Positions 55,797 to 64,000 of a stretch of DNA of 64,000 nucleotides are shown one piece after another. Position 1 is the stretch's first letter, and each line of letters starts with the position of its first letter. The stretch spans positions 281,001-345,000 of the forward strand of contig CALZFC010000016.1 in the NCBI GenBank assembly GCA_945643635.1, given 5' to 3'. This DNA comes from Allodiplogaster sudhausi. Its lineage: Eukaryota > Nematoda > Chromadorea > Rhabditida > Diplogasteridae. A model generated the notes under the pieces. The model had not been told where the DNA came from, did no database searches, and worked only from the letters and a program-made list of their open reading frames with translations. Position numbers and translations under genes: made by a program.

Positions 55797-58700
55797 TGAG
55801 TGAGTGACCATACCATGCTCGACCTGGAAGCCAGTCTCCTGACCAGTCGTCATTGGTTTCACTGAGACGATCGTGCGGAAGTCTACAATATTTCAACAAA
55901 ATCTTACACTTCTAGTCAAACAACATTTCATCGTGAAATGTGGTAAGAAATAATGTATCTTCTTATTGTTAATAAGCACCGAGAATTGCTATGAAATAAA
56001 GAAATAAATATATATAGCAAAACACGTCATGCGATTCCAAGAATTCTATATCCAAATCACTAGATTGCCACGGTGCACGCTAATGAATTGTACTGCTGTG
56101 CACACCGAGAGATTATAGTTTACGTGTAGAACATACATAGCTGTGTACATTTATGTATAATCTAAAAGGTGCATTTTTACAGAATGTGTCTTATCCGCTC
56201 CGCATAAAAATTTTAATTAGGAATAACTATTAATTCTCATGGAGATTTTTTTTGCAAAAACCAATAATGAAATAATTTTGATGAGATCTTACCGCTGGGA
56301 GCGCCAATGTTGTTCTTGTCGACAACTTTTTTCCTCGGCCTCACGGCGGGCGCTTCCGCCTTCGGAAGCATGCCTACGATTAGTATTCATTGAAAGCAAT
56401 TGATATAGTTATTTTTGACTTGCAGAAAGAAATTTGAGAAATATACATAGTATTTCGTGTGTACTTATGAATTTCTTGAACTGCCGGTAGAGCTCGTCGT
56501 CCTTGTCTCGGCGAGCTAAGAAGTCGCCCCTGAATACTTCTTCTTCATTCGTAGTTTAATACTTTAAAGTACATCATATAAAGTAACATTTCGTAAAAGT
56601 TCTGTTAGATGTTTAAAGGTGATCAATAAAGGACGATACAAACTGATCTACTAAAAGATAGCGATACCTCAGCTTTTCGAGATCCTCGCTGATCTGCTTC
56701 TCCAGTGCCTTTTGCTCCGCCAGAGAAAACTAAACATTTGCGTACATCATAATAGGAATGTTAGAAGAATTTTGGTCTGCTTTATCAGAGCTATAACTGC
56801 TTTTCTCTTAACTATAAGAATGCTGACCACGTCATTGACAGAAGATATTTCGTGGTGGTAGGCGGTGAGCTCTTCAGCGATCTGCTGGAAAGTCGGCCGC
56901 TGATCCGGCTCTTTCTCCCAACATCTAAAAGAATTAAATTCATAAAGTTATGCTGAAGCTACATTCCTAACAATTTGCTGAAATTACACGTCTTCTTACC
57001 TTTACTAAGCCAATAAAATTTCTCATAGGACAAGTCACTGCATATGTAATTCAACTACCACTATTGCAACGTACATAGGCAAATAGGATTGAAAGATCAG
57101 AGGTTTACGAACCTGCGTAAGAGATGCGCAATGGCCTGCGGAAACTCCTTTGAGATCGGCAGGCGGACATTGAAGAATGCCTGAAATTTAGCACTTACTT
57201 GCTTCATTTTATATAATCAATGATTTTCACTCTTATACATGAAATCGATGAGACATAATGCTTTATCTAATCTTTCATTTGTACAGTCTCAAATATCGAG
57301 TTGAAAGGAACCAAAAACTGCTCTTGAATTCGCAACTTTTGCCAGACCAAAGGTTGAGAGAGCATGTGATTTGGTGATAGAAAGGTCAGGAAAATTCAGA
57401 AAGACAACGGTTGAGTTTCGTGTTCGTTGAAAAGCAAAAAGCCCCAGGCTGACCACTTTGAAAGGAATGCTCCTCTCGTCCTCGGTGTCGCCCTCGTACG
57501 GCCGCTTCCTCGTCCACAACTCCCACAGAGTGATGCCGAATGCCCAGACGTCCGACTTCTCCGAGAAGGTATGATCTACAAAGCACTCGGGAGCGAGGTA
57601 CAACGACGTGCCCGCCGTGTTCTTCCCCGGTCCCTTTGGCTGCGGCTCAAGCGACGCGGTGCCCGGCTCGGTGGACCTGAAATTATTACATCGGATAAAT
57701 AATTTCCTGATGAATTAATTAGTTCCGTCAGCCAAAATGTGAGATTTTGAAGAAACAGTGTGCTGGTCCTATTGATAGGCGATTGCCATTGTTGTTTACT
57801 TCGTTGAGCGTATGTACATATGTAAATAGTAATGCGAAACAAGAATGTAGTAACGGAGGAAAAGAAGGAACGAACTCATTGGCATCTCTCGTAAGGCCAA
57901 AGTCGGAGAGCTTGAGTGTGAGTCGGTCGAATGCTTTGCCTTTGCATTTCCTGCAGACGCCATCAGCCTTCAAGTTAATGCTTTCTTCTATTTCTCTTTT
58001 TTTAATTTCGTTTTTAATGCAATAAATCTTGAGGTACAATAAAATGCGACTAAAATAAACGAATTATAAATAAAGACTTATAACAAAATTAAATGATGAT
58101 GTTGATCACAAAGTCCAGATACAACTTTATACAACTCGATTTGGACTCAAATATTTTTCATTTATAAACATGCGTGATACATTTCAATGTATAAAATCCC
58201 ACAGAAAAATTTCTATGAGTATGAAAAGCATGAAAGAGCGGATTATTTTTAGATTTCTAAAGCTCAGCTGATTTTCTTTACTCAGCAAGCATATGGCCTC
58301 TCGCGATCTTCGAGAATATAAACAATGAGGAGACTCATGTCGTGCTGGTAGACAGTACGAGAGAGAAGAGAGAGTGTTGGTGCGTCATAGAGGGAAAGAA
58401 AAGAGAGAGAGAGAGAGAGAGAGAGAGCAGCGAGAGAGGAGTTAAAAAGGGATAAAGGCAGAGAGATAAGGAGATAATGAGAAAGAGAGAAAGCAGATGG
58501 AAGCAGAGCAAACGCGAAAGAGTAAATGGGAGCGCCCTCGTACACACACTCCTTGCTTACTACATCTGCCAATAGACTGAGGGAGCGAAAGAGGTCTAGG
58601 GAGAGAAAACAGAGAGTACGAGGAGAGCAGAAGAGAGAGTGGAGGGAGAGTCGAGAGAGAGAGAGTGGAGAGAGAGGGGGAGAGATAGAGAGAGGGACAG

Positions 58701-58969
58701 AGAGACCATCTAGTAACATTCGAGGTACGAAGCAGCAGCCAAAACGCATCTCCTCCACTCGCCAGCACAAAACGTGGAAAAGTCAGAGAAATGCGTCGCG
58801 CAACCGTCGTCGTTGTTATTGCATTTGAATTGCTCACAACTTTGACAAGCTGCGGCGAGTGTTTCCATGCATATTACAAGGTTTGTACATGTGTTTCTTT
58901 CGTTTTTTTATACTTTTTCCAATGAGAACTCGCTTTCCTCCCAGCATAACCAGTGACGATTATGGAGCA

Positions 58970-59013
<44 letters not shown>

Positions 59014-62000
59014 GAGAGTGTTGATAGAAGTAGAGAATGAAAGAAGGATCTTTCTCAGGCGAATCTGACGTATTCCGGCACTCTGCTCTGCGAAGACGCG
59101 AGTATGTCCCGCGGCGATGCGACAGTGCAGCTGCTCGAGGAGCACGACGTGGACGGATTCGGCCGGGCACTTGACGACCAACTCTCCGATACCATGGCCA
59201 TCACGTTCGGAAGACCTTTCACCATCCACGGGTACGACGTTCTTTTTTTATATTTCAAGTTCCAAAATAATAAGTTTAGTTTGACTTTTGATTCCTATAA
59301 GGTAGTCTTGCTTTCTGGAGCATTTGGCCTTCTGCCAAGTTGAACAAGAGATGTTGTCACGCGTAATTCAGACGCGTCTCCGTGCCGCAGAAGGAGGGAC
59401 GGCTGCGTGAGCCGTATCTCTTCGTGCTGCATCGCTGCCCGACGCAGAGTGACGCTGTCATCCTCCGTCGGCCCGGCGGCAAGGGCGCGGGCGGATCTGG
59501 CGGCGGCGGCGGCGCCCACCACGACATCCTCGTCGAGCATCGGAGTGTCGCGCGACCTCGCGTCGCCTTCTTGCTGCTGCCGCGCGTCGACGTGGACCAG
59601 CACGAAGTCAGACATGACTTTGGCCACGTCAACGTACAGCGACTGCCCACGCGATTCCATGCACGCGCAGGCAAGGACGGCGATGCTTAGCGCGATACGA
59701 GAGAAGACAAAGAGAGTTCATACATCTCCAGAATGGAAAAACGGTTAAAGCTTCCTCGCAGAACTCCTCTCACAAGCATCAAAGCGCAGCGCAGAAAATA
59801 ATGAATAACACAGAAAATTGGGTAGCTCGGATATACATACATATATCACGATAATGTGACGAAAGAAACGAGGCCGAGAGAGAGAAAGAGAGAGAGAGAG
59901 GGTTAATGAGGCAGAAAGAAAGAGCGAGCGAAAGAATGAGCGAGCGAAAGGCGGCAGAGAGAGATAGAAAGCGAATGGAAGAGAGAGAAGGAGCGAGAGA
60001 AAGAGAGGAACACAGAGAGAGAGCGTGTGAGAGAATGGAGATAGTGAGAAGAGAGTTCCTACCCCGATATCCTCGTGCTGGTAAAGCTCTGCGTCCGGTC
60101 GATCGGGCGCGCCTGGCGCTGGCAGAGCACAGAAGCAGACACTCTCCAGGATAAGCACTGCAAAAAAGAGTAACATTCGTTTTGATAAAGGATTATTTAC
60201 AGTTATTGAAGAAGCGAGATCTCAAAGGTTAAAGACAAATTTGAAAAAAAAAGAGAGAGAGAAGGGGAGAGAGGGAGACAGAACGACAAAGAGAAAGCAA
60301 AAATAGAGAGAGTGATGGCGAGAGAAAGAAGAGAGACAGAGAGCAAGCGAGAAAGAGAGATTACGAGAGGGAACCGACCGTTGTCCATCTTGAGGTCTCG
60401 ATGAATGAGATTCTTGGCGCAGATGACGCACATGGCCTCAGCGATCTGCACGGCCCAGTCGACGAGGATCCTCTTCGGGACGGCCGCGTGCTCCACTCGC
60501 TTGTACACGGAACTCAGGCTGCCGCCTGGCGAACAAAGAACTTCTTCTCCATTATTTAAATCTTCTTTTTTCTCTTAAACACTTAGGTTAAAAGGAGCCA
60601 GACACTCAATTATTAATTCACGGCCTTTCGACTTACACAAGTGAGAGTCAGGAAATTCAAATAGACTACAGATGATTTCCGTGTTCCTTTAATATCGATA
60701 AGAAAAAAAAACTTTTTATGTTAACCAATGTAAACAAAAATATATCAGGGCCGGAAAGAATAAGAATTGTAGCTTATTAATTTTATTAAATTAGTAACAA
60801 GAAAGATGCTCACCTTGGCAGAGTTCGAGGAGGAGGCCAAAGTTGGGTTCTTCGAGACAAATCGCGTGAAGGCCGACAATGTTGCGGTGCTGGCCGAGAT
60901 TGGTGACGTAGGCAGCTTCGCGGATGATTTCTGCATGACAGAGAGAGAGAGAGCATTTTCTATGCCCTTAAGGATACAAAAATCTATAATGATAACGACA
61001 ACTGATAAAGATACGAGAACTGTTCACACCTGTACGAACTGTCTTAAAATCCTTGCTCTTTCCCTCGCGCAACGTCATCTTTGGCTGCTTGTACGCGACT
61101 TTCTAAAGTTAGTTTATGGCATATAACAACTATTCCTTCGATAGGAATGGTGGGCAAACTAATGGTAAGAAAAGAAATTACTAGCTACTTTTTCAAGGGA
61201 TCACATGAAGTCTGCAGCAGATGCTTCAAGAAGTCGTTCTCTAACATGTGGGACACGCAAGAAATGGAGTGGGAGAGAGAGAGAACGGGAAAGCGAAAAA
61301 GGGAGATACAGTAAGAGTGTGAAAGAGTGAAAGAGAGGAAGAGAGAGGGGAGGGAGAAAGGGAGAAAGAGAGACGGAATGATAATTGAAAGAGTACGTGG
61401 GACGGAGAGAACGAATACGAGAAGAAAGACTTACCATTTGTTTATACCATGCAGTATAGACCTTAGCGGACATGCCTTCGCCAATCTCGCTCACGCGCTC
61501 AAGTATAACTTTATTATTATTAAAAGAACTATAATATTTTCTAATGGGAAATAAAATAAAATAAAAAATTAATAAAAAGGAGATAGACTCTACTAACAAA
61601 ATATAAACAATAGGGCCATAATGTATAATTTAAAAAAAAGAATAATATAAAATATAAAAAAGCAAGGAACCGAAATCTCATGTGAATGGCACTGTTGCTG
61701 ACGCTGCGGGCCGATGCAGCGGACGTAGTTGGAAGGCAGATAGCCAAGCTTGCCGTCCACCTCACCGCGGACCCAGCCGGGCTCTGCCCTTCAAAGCAAG
61801 AGAGTAAAAGTGATAGATATTTTTGCAAGTGGGTACAGTGAGAATTATAACAGTTCAGCGAAGATAACGGATGTCTCATTATCAAAAAAAGCCAACAAAG
61901 TGAAATGCATATTGTTAAACTCGTACGTTTTGGAAAGCTGGCGCACGACGGATCCCCGGCGGACATCGAGTTCATCAGTGTTACTCGCCCGGTAGTCATA

Positions 62001-63111
62001 GGCGACCTCGTAGAGATTGTCCTCGTCCGGACGGAAGCGAACTCCAGCAATCGCTGAAAGGGAAAGAGCTTCTTCTTTGCTCTCGCCGTCTCTCTCTCTC
62101 TCACTCTCTCTCTTTCTCTCTCTACAATCATCAAATAAACTCGTTAGCTATACCACGTGTCAAGTGATCAGTGATCATCCGAATTCGCCTGAGGATTTTG
62201 AATGTATAAAGAGAGATAAAAGAGAAGAAGAAGAAGAAGAATAAAGGAAAACCATGGCAGGGACAGCTTTTCCTATACGATTGATGTTGGAAGCAACGGA
62301 AGAACGGACCTGTCGGAGTGGTGACAGTGGAGCCGGCCGCGAGATCGGAGGACTGAAAGGGGAGAGGCTCGTCGATGGAGGAGAGGCGAGTCGGCCGAGA
62401 CGGCGGCAGAGACGAGTCTGCAAAAGGAGAGGGGCACTTTCGTATACATACATACATTTATTCACTGTCAATAATCAAAATCGTGCGCAAAAAATAAAAA
62501 GTCAATAGAGTGCTTATTAGCAACAAAAGAAGCATTAAAAGAGGAAAATAAGAGTGACGAAATAAAAAAAAGAAATACGAACCATTTGCGGTGGACGGCG
62601 CGGGCGCGAGAGACTGCGGCGGGGCAATCGTTGGCAGTAGATTTACATATTCGACGCGGCCACCCATGCTGCTTCTGCAGAGAAGTAGGAAAATTGTTTA
62701 AGCAAATCTATTTCTATATTTAAAAAAATTATTCGAAAACCACGGCGTCGTCGTTTAAATTTGTATGCATGATCACGATAATATTTACTTGGTATGTACA
62801 TACATATGTATTTATCAAAATAATCATGTGACAACACATATCATTTATGCCTGTATAACAACAATCTTCCAATCAGAATAATAAAAAGAATCTAACGTTC
62901 GCTGGTGGCGCGGAGTGTGCATGGCGGCGACGGCCGGGAAGACGGCGTCCAGCTGGGCGGCCGTCTTGGGAGTCACGGCGGCCGAGGACGAGGAGAAGCT
63001 GGCCGCCGGCTCGTCCCAGCACAGAATCTCGCAGCTGCGGTTCAGATGAAGAGGTGGCGGCGGCGGAGACGGAAGAGGCGACTCTTCTGTCGTCGTTGAA
63101 GAACGGCCGCG
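51789..63111 (-). CDS. mlk-1: Mixed-lineage kinase (MLK/MAP3K type): SH3, kinase, coiled coil, CRIB-like, Ser/Pro tail
   Basis: About 28 exons run right to left. The order is a Pro/Ser-rich N-terminus (63111-62310), an SH3 domain (62053-61703), a kinase domain (61508 to about 56831), a coiled coil, a CRIB-like motif and a long Ser/Thr/Pro-rich tail ending at TAG 51789. SH3 followed directly by a kinase, then leucine-rich helix and CRIB, is the mixed-lineage-kinase layout. Within the kinase, PKRILVDWAVQIAEAM and LIHRDLKMDN match MLKs closely. Known: MLKs phosphorylate MAP2Ks of the JNK/p38 type in stress signalling; C. elegans MLK-1 acts with KGB-1. No ATG is certain: exon 63111-62897 begins at an acceptor, so the first exon is probably further right, possibly outside the window. 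A whole antisense gene sits in one intron. Confidence 0.78.
55812..56730 (-). other. mlk-1: Coiled coil and CRIB-like motif of the MLK
   Basis: Exons about 56730-56665 (FSLAEQKALEKQISEDLEKL) and 56528-56468 (DFLARRDKDDELYRQFKKFI) form a charged amphipathic helix where MLKs have leucine zippers. Exon about 56370-56292 (AVRPRKKVVDKNNIGAPS) and exon about 55882-55812 (DFRTIVSVKP) together give IGAPSDFRTIVSV. This aligns with the MLK CRIB sequence (ISxPSDFxHxxxV) but lacks the conserved His. Known CRIBs bind Cdc42/Rac. Whether this one does is uncertain. Confidence 0.65.
56831..61508 (-). other. mlk-1: Kinase domain of the MLK, split over ten exons
   Basis: Glycine loop GEGMSAKV (61508-61435); beta-3 lysine in KVAYKQPKMTL (61102-61030); helix C region and hinge in IREAAYVTNLGQHRNIVGLH and FGLLLELCQ (60930-60814); HRDLKMDN catalytic loop (60525-60379); VLILESVCFCALPAPGAPDR (60157-60063); CRKCKGKAFDR and LKLSDFGLTRD (57967-57876); AGTSLYLAPECF and DVWAFGITLWELWTRKRPYE (57676-57454); FNVRLPISKEFPQAI (about 57181-57113); CWEKEPDQRPTFQQI (about 56926-56831). 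All core catalytic residues (Lys, Asp of HRD, Asn, DFG, APE, Arg of QRP) are present, so it should be active. The third glycine of the loop is Ala. There are extra residues between HRDLK and DFG and in the activation segment. The 2.1-kb intron 57968-60062 contains a TTR-like gene on the other strand. Confidence 0.85.
58791..59690 (+). CDS. Transthyretin-like (nematode TTR family) secreted protein, nested in a kinase intron
   Basis: Three exons join in phase: 58791-58880, 59059-59231 and 59372-59690 (193 residues). Exon 1 encodes a signal peptide (MRRATVVVVIAFELLTTLTS) ending at AAG|GTTTGT. Exon 2 follows TTTCTCAG and reads NLTYSGTLLCEDASMSRGDA then TVQLLEEHDVDG and ends GRPFTIHG. Exon 3 reads EGRLREPYLFVLHRCPTQSD, then a Gly-rich insert (GGSGGGGGAHHD) and a basic C-terminus. 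The G-x-L-x-C...V-x-L-x-E, F-T-I-x-G and EPYLxxxHxC pattern is that of nematode TTR-like (TTR-52 type) secreted proteins. Family members are usually about 130-150 residues, so the Gly-rich insert and tail are additions. The minus strand of this interval is intron of the MLK gene. Exon 3 also reads open in another frame. Confidence 0.62.
61703..62053 (-). other. mlk-1: SH3 domain of the MLK
   Basis: Exon 62053-61927 encodes LYEVAYDYRASNTDELDVRR and GSVVRQLSK; exon 61788-61703 encodes EPGWVRGEVDGKLGYLPSNY and VRCIGPQ. The ALYDY-like start, acidic RT loop, GW and GYLPSNYV motifs are all present. The donor C|GTCAGC at 61702 puts the next exon (LILERVSEIGEG) in phase, so the kinase follows the SH3 with almost no linker, as in MLKs. 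Confidence 0.85.
62310..63111 (-). other. mlk-1: Pro/Ser-rich N-terminal exons of the MLK
   Basis: Exons 63111-62897 (RGRSSTTTEESPLPSPPPPP, later LCWDEPAASFSSSSAAVTPK), 62674-62583 (SSMGGRVEYVNLLPTIAPPQ) and 62417-62310 (SSLPPSRPTRLSSIDEPLPF) join in phase. The polyproline run could be a ligand for the protein's own SH3 domain, as in MLK autoinhibition, but that is inference. The alternative frame of the first exon is also open, so frame choice rests on phase with the next exon. Confidence 0.6.
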
Positions 63112-63583
63112 CTAAAATTAAACAAGAATCAGGGAATGCGCGCGAATTCAAAAGTGATTTTTGAACTCATTTAAAAAAAAACCTTTGAATAATTTTTCGG
63201 TTAAACACAAAAGAGCTCAAGGCATGCTCTCGGAAGGAAGATATGTAACTAGAATGAACTTTCAGCATAGCCACTAAAAGAAAAACATCTACATATCTAT
63301 GTAAGTGCATGCATAGTGCGCGAAAATGTAGCCAATTGCAAGTGGGCGTCACATCGTAGGAAACTGCCTAAGGCACAAGATGATAACAAGATATGATGAA
63401 ATAAGCGCGCCTCGTGAATGATAAGCATTTGTATTGTTTCGAAATGAACGAAAGAGAAGAGAACAAAGAGACGGCGAGGCTGCGAGAGCGACTTCCTTTC
63501 ACTTTTGCAACAGATTCTATGCGTATGCATGTATACACATCTAATTCAACGGTTGCGACATGAATAGGATGTAGCACGAGGAG

Positions 63584-63625
<42 letters not shown>

Positions 63626-63878
63626 CTGAGAGATAGAGGGTGCCAGAAATAGCCAGCAAAAGAATGACGTGAGAATGGTGTACGCGCGGCGCGAGAATAC
63701 CAGCGTCATCAGCAAGGGAAGGAGAAGCTGCCCCAGGGGATCGCTGACGAGAGAGAGCGCAGATCGGAAAGGGAGGGAAGCTGGTGGCTAGAATAAGCAG
63801 CCGGCGGGGCAGAGCGGACGAGCGAGGAGGTAGAAACGTGTGTGTGCTCTCTCGCTAAGTGTGTCTTTGTGTGCAGAG

Positions 63879-63919
<41 letters not shown>

Positions 63920-64000
63920 AGGGAGAGAGGGAGAGCAAGTGGAAAAGAGTGCAGTCAGTCCGTGAAGTGTGTCTATGGCATGGGCTACGTGCGCAAGGAG
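63112..64000. other. Upstream of the first recognised MLK exon
   Basis: No exon can be supported. (GA)n tracts occur at 63590-63622 and 63881-63915. A GC-richer patch at 63680-63840 could be 5' untranslated sequence or a promoter of the minus-strand gene. The missing start of the MLK may be here or beyond base 64000. Confidence 0.5.

Noticed and set aside
58282..58770. 162-codon minus-strand open frame
   Set aside because: Ser/Leu-rich translation of a TC-rich intron segment in the kinase gene.
59357..59674. Minus-strand open frames over TTR exon 3
   Set aside because: High-GC antisense shadows; the plus-strand frame has in-phase splice sites and TTR-like motifs.

Overview
The window looks like nuclear DNA from a nematode. 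The evidence is: many short introns, many ending in TTTCAG; a beta-heavy spectrin of the SMA-1 type; a mixed-lineage-kinase gene; and a secreted protein resembling the nematode transthyretin-like (TTR) family. I cannot name the species. Introns and intergenic DNA are full of (GA)n/(TC)n microsatellites, and most of the many open frames reading as Ser-Leu, Arg-Glu or Arg-Asp strings are translations of these.

Layout. (1) 1-31456, minus strand: the N-terminal ~3000 residues of beta-heavy spectrin in about 65 exons: unique N-terminus, tandem CH actin-binding domains, spectrin repeats, an SH3 domain inserted in an early repeat, then about 19 more repeats. The C-terminus lies to the left of the window. 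Its introns hold a 2.2-kb foldback element, a tRNA-derived SINE-like copy and a small dispersed repeat. (2) 33686-36297, minus: an 8-exon gene for a secreted, cysteine-rich, Ly6/three-finger-like protein with a possible GPI-anchor tail. (3) 36.3-45.2 kb: a purine-rich, microsatellite-dominated stretch with no gene I can support. (4) 45.2-47.1 kb, plus: a low-complexity protein with NPF and DPW motifs that I do not recognise, and a small Cys-containing candidate exon. (5) 47914-48198, minus: a two-exon gene for a 49-residue secreted peptide. (6) 48312-50010: a second TTAA-flanked foldback element. (7) 50252-50717, plus: a three-exon partial gene, not firmly recognised. (8) 51789-63111, minus: an SH3-kinase-coiled-coil-CRIB-like protein of the MLK family. 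Its kinase domain is split by a 2.1-kb intron that carries a complete TTR-like gene (58791-59690) on the opposite strand.

How the genes relate. There is no operon logic. Beta-heavy spectrin is an apical membrane-cytoskeleton crosslinker, the MLK is a MAP3K-type stress kinase, and the Ly6-like, TTR-like and small-peptide genes make secreted or surface products. The most notable structures are the nested antisense TTR gene, the two foldback elements that share TTAA flanks and terminal sequence, and the small peptide gene at the edge of the second one. Exon coordinates come from reading splice signals and frames by eye. No search, alignment or folding program was run.
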